Assembly (NCBI RefSeq): GCF_014645735.1
Contig: NZ_BMMH01000010.1
Coordinates: 62,001 to 126,000 of the forward strand
Direction of reading: 5' to 3'
Length of the DNA: 64,000 bases
DNA from: Nocardia jinanensis
GTDB taxonomy: Bacteria; Actinomycetota; Actinomycetes; Mycobacteriales; Mycobacteriaceae
In this document: positions 25,001 to 33,649 of the stretch, piece after piece
How the letters are laid out: the number at the start of each line of letters is the position of its first letter
Position numbering within the stretch: the stretch's first letter is position 1
Translations under genes and position numbers: made by a program
Notes under the pieces: generated by a model
The model's input: the letters and a program-made list of their open reading frames with translations, nothing else
Databases searched by the model: none
What the model was told of the DNA's origin: nothing

Positions 25001-26682
25001 CCGATATGGCGGCGCAGGCTGGTGACCACCTCTTCGCGGATGGCGTCCAGCGGCGGGTTGGTGACCTGCGCGAACTGCTGGGAGAAGTAGTCGAACAGCA
25101 GTCGCGGCCGCGCCGAGAGCACGGCGATCGGGGTATCGGTGCCCATCGAACCCAGCGCCTCGGCGCCGGTCCGGGCCATGGGCGAGACCAGCAGATTCAG
25201 TTCTTCGAGGCTGTACCCGAAGATCTGCTGCCGGATCAGCACCCGATCGTGCGACATATGGACATGCGGCCGGTCCGGGAGATCGGAGAGGTGCTTGATG
25301 CCCTCGTCGAGCCATTCCCGGTACGGGTGTTCGGCGGCGAGTGTGGACTTGATCTCGTCGTCGCCGACGATCCGGCCCTGGGCGGTGTCGACCAAGAACA
25401 TGCGACCGGGCTGCAGGCGGATCTTGCGGACGACCTTGGACTGGTCGATATCGAGAACGCCGACCTCGGAGGCCATGACCACCAGGCCGTCATCGGTGAC
25501 CCAGATCCGGCTCGGGCGCAGCCCGTTGCGGTCCAGGACAGCGCCGATAACGGTGCCGTCGGTGAAGCACACCGATGCGGGACCGTCCCACGGCTCCATC
25601 AGCATCGAGTGGTACTCGTAGAACGCCCGGCGTTCGGCGTCCATGTTGTCGTTGCGTTCCCAGGCCTCGGGAATCATCATCAGCACCGCGTGCGGCAGGG
25701 TGCGGCCACCGAGGTGCAGCAGCTCCAGCACCTCGTCGAAGCGGGCGGTATCGCTGGCTCCGGGGGTACAGACCGGGAAGATCTTCTCCAGCCGGTTCTT
25801 TCCGGCCGAATCCTTGCCGAAGATATCCGAACGCAGCAGCGCCTCACGCGCGCGCATCCAATTCTCGTTACCGGCGACGGTGTTGATCTCACCGTTGTGC
25901 GCCACCCGGCGGAACGGGTGGGCCAGCGGCCAGGACGGGAAGGTGTTGGTGGAGAACCGGGAGTGCACGATGCCCAGGGCGCTCTCCACCCGGTCGTCCT
26001 GCAGATCCAGGTAGAAGGCCCGCAGCTGCGGGGTGGTGAACATGCCCTTGTAGACGAAGGTCTGACCGGACAGGCTCGGGAAATAGACCGACTCCCGGCC
26101 AACCGCACCCTCACCCGCACCCGCGCGGCCGAGCTCGTGCTCGACCCGCTTGCGTACGACATAGGCGCGCCGCTCGAGATCCATCCCGGAGAGCGGCTGG
26201 GCCGTATCGGCGGGAGAGGCGATGAACAGCTGCCGGAAAAGCGGCATGGCATCACGCGAGAGCGCGCCGAGCGACGATTCGTCGATCGGGACCTCACGCC
26301 AGCCCAGTACCGCCAGGCCCTCTTCCTTGACGATCTTCTCGACGCCGTAGCAGGCGCGCGCGGCCTCGCGGCGGGCCTGGGGCAGGAAAGCGATACCGGT
26401 GGCGTAGGAGCCCTCCGCCGGCAGGTCGAAATCGACGACTGCCCGGAAGAACCGGTCGGGTACCTGGATGAGGATGCCCGCGCCGTCGCCGGAGTTCGGC
26501 TCGGCGCCCGCGGCACCGCGGTGCTCCAGATTCAACAGGGCCGTAATAGCCTTGTCGACGATGTCACGGCTGCGGCGGCCGTGCATATCACCGACGAACG
26601 CGACACCGCAGGCGTCGTGTTCGTTCGCCGGGTCGTAGAGCCCGATGGGTCCGGGGGACCTGTGGCCAGGTAGTTGCGTCAT
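22030..26682 (-). CDS. gltB: Glutamate synthase (NADPH) large subunit
   Basis: The 1550-residue alpha subunit, which makes two glutamates from glutamine and 2-oxoglutarate and is the main route of ammonia assimilation with glutamine synthetase. Residue 25 is the N-terminal nucleophile Cys (HDACGVAFVGDM) after a short propeptide that is removed. The glutaminase domain is followed by the central and FMN-binding synthase domains (KPGEGGQLPAHKV, HDGGTGASPL), a 3Fe-4S cluster motif CHLDTCPVGVATQ, and the C-terminal beta-helix (MTGGRVVILGDTGRNFGAGMSGG). The long antisense open frames across it are shadows. Confidence 0.98.
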   Translation of the reverse strand: MTQLPGHRSPGPIGLYDPANEHDACGVAFVGDMHGRRSRDIVDKAITALLNLEHRGAAGAEPNSGDGAGILIQVPDRFFRAVVDFDLPAEGSYATGIAFLPQARREAARACYGVEKIVKEEGLAVLGWREVPIDESSLGALSRDAMPLFRQLFIASPADTAQPLSGMDLERRAYVVRKRVEHELGRAGAGEGAVGRESVYFPSLSGQTFVYKGMFTTPQLRAFYLDLQDDRVESALGIVHSRFSTNTFPSWPLAHPFRRVAHNGEINTVAGNENWMRAREALLRSDIFGKDSAGKNRLEKIFPVCTPGASDTARFDEVLELLHLGGRTLPHAVLMMIPEAWERNDNMDAERRAFYEYHSMLMEPWDGPASVCFTDGTVIGAVLDRNGLRPSRIWVTDDGLVVMASEVGVLDIDQSKVVRKIRLQPGRMFLVDTAQGRIVGDDEIKSTLAAEHPYREWLDEGIKHLSDLPDRPHVHMSHDRVLIRQQIFGYSLEELNLLVSPMARTGAEALGSMGTDTPIAVLSARPRLLFDYFSQQFAQVTNPPLDAIREEVVTSLRRHIGPESDLMHPSPESCRQIVIQQPIIDNDELAKLVHINDDGSQPGLRSVVVRGLYEVAAGGEGLRRALNAINTQVSAAIDGGARIIVLSDRESNEKLAPIPSLLLTASVHHHLVRERTRTMVGLVVEAGDAREVHHMATLVGFGAAAINPYMAFESIEDMLERGALEVPGSTGDLPADYRKAVANYNKAASKGVLKVMSKMGISTVASYNGAQLFQVIGLSQELVDEYFTGLRSHLDGIGLDEIAADVAARHAVAFLENRNERAHRELEVGGEYQWRREGEYHLFNPDTVFKLQHATRSGQYSIFKEYTKLVDDQSERLASLRGLFKFKKGARSPIPIEEVEPAADIVKRFSTGAMSYGSISAEAHETLAIAMNRIGGRSNSGEGGESPARFEPEDNGDWRRSAIKQVASGRFGVTAHYLTNCTDIQIKMAQGAKPGEGGQLPAHKVYPWVAEVRHSTPGVGLISPPPHHDIYSIEDLAQLIHDLKNANPQARIHVKLVAEPGVGTVAAGVSKAHADVVLISGHDGGTGASPLTSLKHAGGPWELGLAETQQTLLLNGLRDRIVVQVDGQMKTGRDVMIAALLGAEEYGFATAPLVVSGCIMMRVCHLDTCPVGVATQNPVLRERFTGKAEFVVNFFMYIAEEVRELLAELGFRTLDEAIGRVDLLDTAKAKRHWKASKLDLSPILDDVETAFMFQDRRRTKEQDHGLDKALDNELIAQSRDALEFGKPVRIDTKITNVNRTVGTMLGHEVTKLYGGAGLPDDTIDITLTGSAGNSFGAFVPAGITLRVQGDANDYVGKGLSGGHLVVRTAPNAPADFRAEENIIAGNVILFGATSGQAFIGGVVGERFAVRNSGATAVVEGVGDHACEYMTGGRVVILGDTGRNFGAGMSGGLAFVYDPDGTFAGRVNPEQAEAVEALSGDDFTWLRDIIGQHREQTGSAVAERILGDWSQQVNHFVKVMPREYKKVLLAISEAEKSGKDVDEAIMEAARG

Positions 26683-27597
26683 GCCTCTGCCTTCGAAAAA
26701 GTCGACCTCGACGTGGTGCGGCCTGTGGTGAGTACGCCCTGTCGAACGCCGGTACTGTCGAACGCTCCCTGCTTGGACTGCGTTCGTACGTTGGCCGACA
26801 CCAGCCGCGCTGATGGTGTTCGGCGTGCAGTCACGTCTGAAGTTTTTTCACCTGTCGCTGTGCGCAGGTGCCCGCCGGTAACGAAACGCTTACGCGTTCG
26901 GAACTCGGGAGCGGGATTTCGCCCGCTAGGCTGGCCTGATCGGTGGTCGCCCGAGCATGCCCTCGGCCGGACATTGGTATGTGCGGCGTAAGAGCAAACG
27001 ATAAGCCAGGTCCAGGACCCAACCAACCAAGGTTGCCCTAATAATCGGATCTAGCTGGGCTTCTTCAATCGTTCCTCCACATATGCGCGTTTTCTAGTGT
27101 AAAGCAGCATTCGGGGGCGAATCGATCCCGGATCCACCCTCCGAACAGCGGCGATCCGTCGGCTCCGAGCCTTTCCCGATGCCACGCCGCATCCACCGAA
27201 CCCACGCTCACCTGCATCGAAGATGAATTCCCGGCGACGCCGGAAGGCAAACCCATCAGCCTGCGGCTAACTGTTGCGCACCCGGATGAGATGTTCGTGA
27301 CAGCGTCGTGACAAGCACAGAACATGATCCGACCGTCCGGACTGTTTTTGCCTTCAGCACCCCCAGCACATGATCAGCAAACCGCGTATCGAGTGGTTTA
27401 CAACACACTTTTCCGGCACGATTGCGCACCGTTCCCATTGCGGCAGCGCGGGTTTCGGCGTTGCCACCGAAGCGCCCGGAGTACGGTCGCGGGGCCTCCG
27501 TGGAATGCTGATCGACACCTCTTGTGAAGATCCCCACACCCGATCGCCAAGGGTCGATGGACAGGCGTGCGGCCTGTCACGCTGAGACAACGAATCG
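26683..27597. other. Long intergenic region upstream of gltB
   Basis: There are 915 bases between the start of gltB (minus strand) and the DUF4407 gene (plus strand). I find no convincing gene. A minus-strand promoter-like pair is visible (TTGAAG at 27063-27068 and ATTATT at 27040-27045, spacer 17), which would give gltB a leader of about 350 bases. The rest has no structure I recognise. Confidence 0.5.
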
Positions 27598-29265
27598 ATG
27601 ACAGCTGCAGAGGATATGAGCCCCATGAGCGTCACCGGCATACTCATCTGGCTCGGCGGCGGACAGCCCGCCGAAACCGCCGACGGCTACGAGCGCACCG
27701 GCTACCTCGTCACCGGCGCGGGCGTGGCGCTGTTCGCGCTCGTCGCGGGCGCGGTCACTGCCACCGCCATGGGCGCGGCCGATCAACCCCCCGCCGCGGT
27801 CGCGGCGATCGGGCTGGCGGCGGGAGTCCTCGCGGGCCTGCTCGGCCGGGCATTGGCCGGGGCCGAAACGACAGCCCGTCCCGACCGGCCCGCCGGAACC
27901 GTCAACCTCCCGGCCGTCGCCGCCCGGGTCGGCAGCGCCGTCCTGGCCGGCGTGGTGGTGGCCGAGATGGCTGTCACCGTGCTGTTCGGCGGCACCGTGG
28001 ACCGGATCCTGGACGATCGCGCGGCGGACGCGGTCGCCCTCGCACCGGCGGTCCGTACCGCCCAGGACGAACTCGACCGTGCCGTCGCCGACCGCACGGC
28101 GCTGGACGCAACCATCGCGTCGGCCACCACGGATATCGACAACGCCCTGATCATCGCGCGATGTGAGTTCAATCCGACCGCTCAGTGCCCGCAAACCAAG
28201 ATCACCGGAGTGCCCGGCCGCGGGCCGGAGGCGCAGACGGCCAACGAGATGCTCGACGACGCCCGCACCGCGTTGGACGCCGCGCAGCAGCGCGTCGCCC
28301 CGCTCGACCAGCACGTAACCGACACCCGCCTGGCCCTGCACAACGCGCGGGCGGCGGTCGCCGATGGTGACCGCGGGTTCGGAGCTCGATGGTCGGCGAT
28401 ACACGAGTACACCACCGGCCAGATGGGGGCATCGGCGCTGCGTCTGCTCACCTGGGCGGTCTTCGCGCTGCTCGCACTGCTGCCACTGGTTCTGCGCTGG
28501 TGGCGCGGTGAGACCGCGCAGGAGCGACGCCGAGCCGCCGAGGCCGTCCGCGACCGCGCCGAACGCGCCGCCGACGCGGCGATCGCCGAGAAAGCCGCCT
28601 CGGTCCGGGCCGATACCGCCGCCGTCCGGGCCGAACAGCAGCTCACCGCGGCCAAGCTGGAGGCCGAAGCCGACACCACTATCGATCGGGAACGGCAGCG
28701 CACCCGGGTCATCGCCGCACTCGGCGGGTTGGAGATCGGCGTCACCGAACGCGACCCGGAATCCGCCGCGCTGCCACCGGCCCGGGACAACGCGTTGCCG
28801 CCCGGCGAACCTGATCTACCGGTACCGCTCGGTAAGGAGATCGCGATCCGGCAGCCCGCGGGTCTGGAACTTCCGTTGATCGGCACCATCCCGTTCACCG
28901 ATACCGCCGCCCGCTGGATTCGTCCGCTCGTCCCGGATTTCGTCAGCTCGGCCATCGATACCGCCATCGATACCGCGAGTCAGCCGCTGCGTACCGCTCG
29001 CCATGTGCTCACCGAGGCCGAAGAGATCACCTTCACCCTGCGCCGGGTACGAAAAGTCACTGTGGACAGCGATATCGACGGTCCCCGATCGATTCGACAC
29101 CCATCCACCGGCCACCGCGACGATATGGTGGACGCCGAGATCACCCTGGACTCCGACGCCATCGTCTCCGCCACGACCCACCTGGAACCGGCGACGACGG
29201 CCGCGCTGCCCACGGGCAGCGTGGCGGCGGAGTCCGGCCCCCGCGAGCTGCCTCCGGGCAGCTGA
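27598..29265 (+). CDS. DUF4407 domain-containing membrane protein
   Basis: A 555-residue protein whose first 380 residues match DUF4407. There are three or four membrane helices in residues 37-130, then an extracytoplasmic helical region (140-275) with a Cys pair (ARCEFNPTAQCPQT), another helix near 283-300, and a long charged coiled coil (305-380, rich in Ala/Glu/Arg). The C-terminal 170 residues are Pro/Asp-rich and not conserved in the family. The start is uncertain: ATGs at 27598, 27616 and 27625 are all in frame, and AGAGG lies just before the second and third. Function unknown. Confidence 0.8.
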   Translation: MTAAEDMSPMSVTGILIWLGGGQPAETADGYERTGYLVTGAGVALFALVAGAVTATAMGAADQPPAAVAAIGLAAGVLAGLLGRALAGAETTARPDRPAGTVNLPAVAARVGSAVLAGVVVAEMAVTVLFGGTVDRILDDRAADAVALAPAVRTAQDELDRAVADRTALDATIASATTDIDNALIIARCEFNPTAQCPQTKITGVPGRGPEAQTANEMLDDARTALDAAQQRVAPLDQHVTDTRLALHNARAAVADGDRGFGARWSAIHEYTTGQMGASALRLLTWAVFALLALLPLVLRWWRGETAQERRRAAEAVRDRAERAADAAIAEKAASVRADTAAVRAEQQLTAAKLEAEADTTIDRERQRTRVIAALGGLEIGVTERDPESAALPPARDNALPPGEPDLPVPLGKEIAIRQPAGLELPLIGTIPFTDTAARWIRPLVPDFVSSAIDTAIDTASQPLRTARHVLTEAEEITFTLRRVRKVTVDSDIDGPRSIRHPSTGHRDDMVDAEITLDSDAIVSATTHLEPATTAALPTGSVAAESGPRELPPGS

Positions 29266-29399
29266 TCACCGCGTAACGCGTTCCGGCCGCACATCGCGGC
29301 ACCGCGACCCGCCACACCGGTCAGGTGTGCTTCCGTATTCGCGGCCGTGCGCGCGCTTCGGATGGGCTTGGCCCGACTGCGGCCATTAGACTCGGCCGC

Positions 29400-30314
29400 G
29401 TGCAGCCTGCCGCTGATACGGCCGGTTCCGTCGGGGCGGGAAAACATCCGGAAGAACGACCCCAGATTGCGACGGTACCGATCCGCCCGCTGAGTTTCCG
29501 GGAGCTGCTCGACGTGCCTTTCGCCCTGATGCAGGCCGATATCCGGATACTCGCGGGCTGTGCTGCGGTGCTGCTGGTGGCCGGTGAACTGGTGGTGGCC
29601 GGTTCGATCGGGCTGGTCTCCCACCTCACCGGAGGTTCGGATACGGGGACCGCCCTCGCCGCGCTGTTCGCGACGCTCGCCGCCGCATGGTTCGTCCGGT
29701 TCACCCTGCGCGGTGTCACGGTCGCCGCGGGCCTGGCCCGGGCCGCCCGGAGACCGATCGGACTGCGGGAGAGCCTGCGCCGGACCGTCACGCGGCTGGG
29801 CCCGCTACTGATCACCCAGCTGTCGTTCACCGCGATCGGGGTCGCCGTGCTCAGTATCAGCGCGCTGCTCTTCCCGCTCACCTACCTCGGTGGTCTGCTC
29901 TGGTTCCTGGTCACCTACCCGTGCTGTCTGCTCTGGCTCGCATGGCTGCGGGCACGTCATCTCGCGGCCGTGCCGGTGCTGTTCGCCGAGGGGGCCGGTG
30001 CCGGCGCGGCGCTGACGCGGTCGGGACTGCTGGTAGGGAACATGCGCATGCGGCGAGCCGGACTGCGGATCTGCCAGCACCTGCTGTTCGCACTGCTCAC
30101 GGCACCGCTGCTGGGCCTCGTGCTCTTCGTCGCTGATATCTCCGGGACCCACCGGTGGGCATTCCTCGTACTGGTCACTACCACCGGACTACTCCTGGCC
30201 GCGTTCGCCGAGGTCGTGGAATCCAGTGCCCGAGTGGTCGGCTACCTGGATCTGCGCTGCCGCCGTGAGGGCGCCGATATCCGGATCCCCACCGCCAGCG
30301 GAGGTCGACGGTGA
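29400..30314 (+). CDS. Integral membrane protein of the MoxR/DUF4129 cluster
   Basis: A protein of about 304 residues with six predicted membrane helices, including paired segments near 45-75, 80-105, 140-190 and 235-275. It is not assignable to a named family but sits where mycobacteria have the Rv3689-like membrane protein, directly before the DUF4129 and MoxR genes. I choose GTG 29400 because TAGACT (29387-29392) lies seven bases before it, the pattern of a leaderless promoter; the open frame extends upstream to 29325. Its stop overlaps the GTG of the next gene. Confidence 0.75.
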   Translation: MQPAADTAGSVGAGKHPEERPQIATVPIRPLSFRELLDVPFALMQADIRILAGCAAVLLVAGELVVAGSIGLVSHLTGGSDTGTALAALFATLAAAWFVRFTLRGVTVAAGLARAARRPIGLRESLRRTVTRLGPLLITQLSFTAIGVAVLSISALLFPLTYLGGLLWFLVTYPCCLLWLAWLRARHLAAVPVLFAEGAGAGAALTRSGLLVGNMRMRRAGLRICQHLLFALLTAPLLGLVLFVADISGTHRWAFLVLVTTTGLLLAAFAEVVESSARVVGYLDLRCRREGADIRIPTASGGRR

Positions 30315-31333
30315 CCGATCCCGATCGGACCGTCCCGGAGCAACCCGGGCTGGATGCCGCCGCGGTACACGGGAGCGCCGCCGAACGGGCCGCCGCGCAC
30401 GGCGATTTCGATACCGCGCTGCGCGAGCGTTTCCGGGCGGTGCTGCGCGGCATGGAACAGCGAGGACTGCTCGAGGTACGCCGGTCGCGCACGGCCCGGG
30501 AGACTTCGCATGAGGCGTCGGCGAGCCTGCCCACCGCACACTCCGGCGAACTCCCCGCCGCCGCGCAGGCTTTCGACGAGGTCGTCTACGGCGGCCGTTC
30601 CGCGAGCGAGGACGAATACCGCCGCCTGACGCAGGCCGACCGGTTCTCCGCGGCGGCACCGCCTCCGGCGCCCGAGCCGGTCGATATCGAATCCGCCCGG
30701 CGCAGATCGCGGTCGCGACGCGAGTCCGGGGAATGGGCCACGATCCTGCGCGACCCCCGGTTCTGGGGCGGAGTCGCCGCGCTGGCCCTGATCCTGCTGG
30801 TGCTGTACGCGGTACTGCAGGGCTGCAGCGGCCCCAGTGCGCCGCGTCCACCGGACGCGCCGCCGATGAACCCACCACCCGACGGTGATTACGACCCCGA
30901 CCTCCCCCGGCCCACAGGCGGCGATTCCATCTTCGACCGCAGTCCGGACCGGCTCGCCTTCGGCGGGCTCCAGTTCCTGATCGCCGGAGCCCTGCTGGTG
31001 TGGTGGCGGGCGCGGCGCCGGGGCACAGTGGTGGGCGAACCCCGGCCGGTGGAGGTCGCGGCGGATGAACTGCTGTCGGGTCAGGCGGGTCTCTACCGCC
31101 GGTCCGGCGATTACGCGCATATCGCGGGTGTGTTGCGCGCCGCGACCGTGCGCAGACTGCGTCGCTCTCTCGGCGCCGGAGCCGCCCCGGAAGAACTGAC
31201 AGCGGCGGTCGCCGCGCGTATCGGCGCCGATCCGGGCACTGTCGGTGCGGCACTGTACGGTCCGGTGCCCGACGCGCAGACCTTGGAACTCGTTGCCGCG
31301 CAACTCGAATGGATCGAAGCGGAGGTCGGATGA
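30311..31333 (+). CDS. DUF4129 / DUF4350-like hybrid membrane protein
   Basis: A 340-residue protein in two parts. Residues 25-105 match DUF4129 (AAAHGDFDTALRERFRAVLRGMEQRGLLEVRRSRTARE). A membrane helix near 150-172 (WGGVAALALILLVLYAVLQG), a short Pro-rich loop and a second helix near 218-234 follow. The last 95 residues (VEVAADELLSGQAGLYRR, AATVRRLRRSLG) resemble the C-terminal cytoplasmic tail of DUF4350 proteins. The large extracytoplasmic part of DUF4350 is missing. In mycobacteria these are two separate genes before moxR2. It overlaps both neighbours by a few bases, so it is part of the operon. Confidence 0.72.
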   Translation: MTDPDRTVPEQPGLDAAAVHGSAAERAAAHGDFDTALRERFRAVLRGMEQRGLLEVRRSRTARETSHEASASLPTAHSGELPAAAQAFDEVVYGGRSASEDEYRRLTQADRFSAAAPPPAPEPVDIESARRRSRSRRESGEWATILRDPRFWGGVAALALILLVLYAVLQGCSGPSAPRPPDAPPMNPPPDGDYDPDLPRPTGGDSIFDRSPDRLAFGGLQFLIAGALLVWWRARRRGTVVGEPRPVEVAADELLSGQAGLYRRSGDYAHIAGVLRAATVRRLRRSLGAGAAPEELTAAVAARIGADPGTVGAALYGPVPDAQTLELVAAQLEWIEAEVG

Positions 31334-32334
31334 CCAGCATTGACACCGGTAAGGCAGCCGCGGGAAATCCCGCGGCTCCTACCTCGGCCGAGGCAGCCGC
31401 GGCGTTCGCGGCGTTGCGCGCCGAGATCGGCAAGGCGGTGGTGGGTAACGACACAGCCGTCATGTATCTCGTACTGGCGTTGCTGTGCCGCGGCCATGTC
31501 CTGCTCGAGGGGGTCCCGGGCGTGGCGAAGACGCTGCTGGTCCGTGCCCTCGCCACCGCACTCGACCTGCGGCACAGCCGGGTGCAGTTCACCCCCGACC
31601 TGATGCCGGCCGATGTCACCGGTTCACAGATCTACGATCCGCATTCGGCCGAGTTCACCTTCCGCGACGGTCCGGTGTTCACCAATCTGCTGCTGGCCGA
31701 CGAGATCAATCGCACCCCACCGAAAACCCAGTCGGCGCTGCTGGAATCGATGGAGGAGCGGCAGGTTTCGGTCGACGGTCGCCCCCGGCCGCTGCCCGAT
31801 CCCTTCGTCGTGATCGCCACCCAGAACCCCATCGAACAGGAAGGCACCTACCCGCTGCCCGAGGCGCAGCTGGACCGGTTCCTGTTCAAGGTCGATATCC
31901 ACCTCCCGGACCGTGACGACGAATTCCGCGTACTACAGCGGCATGCCGAAGGTTTCGATCCCCGCGACCTCGCCGCGGCGGGGTTGCGGCCAGTGGCCGG
32001 TCCCGCGCATATCGCGGCGGCCCGGTCCGCGATCGCCGGGATCACCGTCCGTCCGGAGGTGCTGGCCTATATCGTCGATCTGTGCCGCGCCACCCGGGCC
32101 GCTGCGGCCGTCCAGCACGGCGCGTCCACCCGCGGCGCCACCGCGCTCATGTCCGCTGCCCGCGCCCTGGCCTGGTTGAACGGACGTGGTTTCGTCACAC
32201 CCGACGATGTGAAAACGGTTGCCGTGGCGGCCCTGCGGCACCGGCTGCAACTGCGCCCGGAAGCAGAACTGGACGGGGTCACCGGGGAACAGGTCATGGC
32301 GTCACTGCTGCACTCGATCCCGGTCCCGGTGTAG
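31330..32334 (+). CDS. MoxR family AAA+ ATPase
   Basis: A 334-residue cytosolic AAA+ ATPase of the MoxR family, a chaperone-like enzyme thought to activate or assemble partner complexes. Walker A is GVPGVAKT, Walker B is LLLADEINRTPPKTQSALLE, sensor 1 is ATQNPIEQEGTYPLPEAQLDRF, and the C-terminal lid domain is present. The ATG at 31330 overlaps the previous stop (ATGA). Its linkage with a DUF58 gene downstream and DUF4129-type genes upstream is the standard MoxR gene neighbourhood. Confidence 0.95.
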   Translation: MTSIDTGKAAAGNPAAPTSAEAAAAFAALRAEIGKAVVGNDTAVMYLVLALLCRGHVLLEGVPGVAKTLLVRALATALDLRHSRVQFTPDLMPADVTGSQIYDPHSAEFTFRDGPVFTNLLLADEINRTPPKTQSALLESMEERQVSVDGRPRPLPDPFVVIATQNPIEQEGTYPLPEAQLDRFLFKVDIHLPDRDDEFRVLQRHAEGFDPRDLAAAGLRPVAGPAHIAAARSAIAGITVRPEVLAYIVDLCRATRAAAAVQHGASTRGATALMSAARALAWLNGRGFVTPDDVKTVAVAALRHRLQLRPEAELDGVTGEQVMASLLHSIPVPV

Positions 32335-32337
32335 GCC

Positions 32338-33633
32338 GTGGTCGTCACCGGCCGGTTGGTCGCCGTCGCTGCCGCGGCGGCGGCGGCGGTCGCGCTACTG
32401 GCCCCGTCCTGGATCGGCGTCCTGGCGGCCACCGTGCTGATCCTCGTGCTCGCCGTGACCGATCGGCTGCTGGCGGCCCGCCCCGACGAGGTCGCATTGC
32501 ACCGCCCGGAGTTGTCGGTACTGCGCCTCGGCGCGAGCGTCGAGGTCGAGTTGTCGGTGACCGATACCGGGCAACGGAGGCTGCGGGGCCTGATCTGGGA
32601 CGACTGGCCCGCCAGCGCCGGGGCCACCGAGCGCGAACATCGCATATCCGTGCCCGTGTCCGGTCGGATCCGTTTGTACACCACCCTCACTCCCGCCTAC
32701 CGCGGCGACCGCGCCGCCGGCCCGGTGACGCTGCGCCTGTTCGGGCCGCTCGGTCTGGCCGGTCATCAGTTCCACCGCACCGTCCCCGCCCGGGTCCGGG
32801 CCCTCCCGCCGTTCCGCAGCGAGCGGTTGCTCGCCGCCAAAGTGAAACGGCTGCAACATCTGGAGGGCCGCAACCTGGCCGATCTACGCGGTCAGGGCAC
32901 CGAATTCGATTCGTTCCGCGAGTACGTGCCGGGCGACGACGTCCGCACCATCGACTGGCGGGCCACCGCGCGAGCCACCGATGTACTCGTCCGCACCTGG
33001 CGCCCGGAACGCAACCGGCAGGTGCTCATGCTCCTCGATACCGGCCGGATCAGCGCGGGCCGGGTCGGCGAGGGCACCCGGCTCGAAACGGCGATCGAGG
33101 CGGCGCTGTTGCTCGGCAGTCTGGCCGCGGCCGGCGGCGATATGGTCGGCCTGCTCGCCTACGACCGGGAGGTGCGCGCCGAGGTACGTACCGGTATCGG
33201 CCGCGGGATCCAGCCCAAGCTCATGCACGCCCTGGCGGGGGTCACGCCCGCGCTGGTCGATACCGACGCCGAGGGATTGGTCCGGGCCGCGATCCAGCGT
33301 GCCCGCCGGCGCGGTCTCATCGTCTGGTTCACCAGCCTGGATGGTGCCGCGGTGACCGAGAACCTGCTGCCGGTGCTGCCCGTTCTCGCCGAACGGCACC
33401 GCGTGCTGATCGTCTCGGTGACCGATCCGGGTATTGCCGCAGCAGCAGCCGAGCGCGGCAACCTGGCGGAGCTGTACCGGGCCGCCGCCGCCGAGTCCAG
33501 GATCGCCGAGCAGGCGGTACTGCAGGAGTCGCTGCGCCGGCGGGGGATCGCGGTGGTGGCCGCGGCCGGAGCGGATCTGCCCGCGGCCCTGGCGGACGAA
33601 TACCTGGAACTCAAACAGTCCGGCGCACTCTGA
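32338..33633 (+). CDS. DUF58 domain-containing protein
   Basis: A 431-residue protein with two N-terminal membrane helices (residues 5-40), an extracellular-type beta domain (50-165), and the DUF58 signature TEFDSFREYVPGDDVRTIDWRATARATDVLVRTW followed by a von Willebrand A-like fold (VLMLLDTGRISAG; the MIDAS motif is only partial). DUF58 proteins work with MoxR ATPases, which the adjacent gene supports. It starts at a GTG three bases after the moxR stop. The target of the system is unknown. Confidence 0.92.
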   Translation: MVVTGRLVAVAAAAAAAVALLAPSWIGVLAATVLILVLAVTDRLLAARPDEVALHRPELSVLRLGASVEVELSVTDTGQRRLRGLIWDDWPASAGATEREHRISVPVSGRIRLYTTLTPAYRGDRAAGPVTLRLFGPLGLAGHQFHRTVPARVRALPPFRSERLLAAKVKRLQHLEGRNLADLRGQGTEFDSFREYVPGDDVRTIDWRATARATDVLVRTWRPERNRQVLMLLDTGRISAGRVGEGTRLETAIEAALLLGSLAAAGGDMVGLLAYDREVRAEVRTGIGRGIQPKLMHALAGVTPALVDTDAEGLVRAAIQRARRRGLIVWFTSLDGAAVTENLLPVLPVLAERHRVLIVSVTDPGIAAAAAERGNLAELYRAAAAESRIAEQAVLQESLRRRGIAVVAAAGADLPAALADEYLELKQSGAL

Positions 33634-33649
33634 CTCCGCCGCGGCAGCC

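Noticed and set aside
24124..26673. 849-residue plus-strand open frame across gltB
   Set aside because: It is antisense to an unmistakable gltB and has no ribosome site or recognisable domain; long antisense frames are normal in high-GC codon-biased DNA.
26683..27597. Small ORFs in the gltB upstream region
   Set aside because: Candidates of 60-115 residues on both strands lack ribosome sites, have mixed composition and overlap each other; none is convincing.
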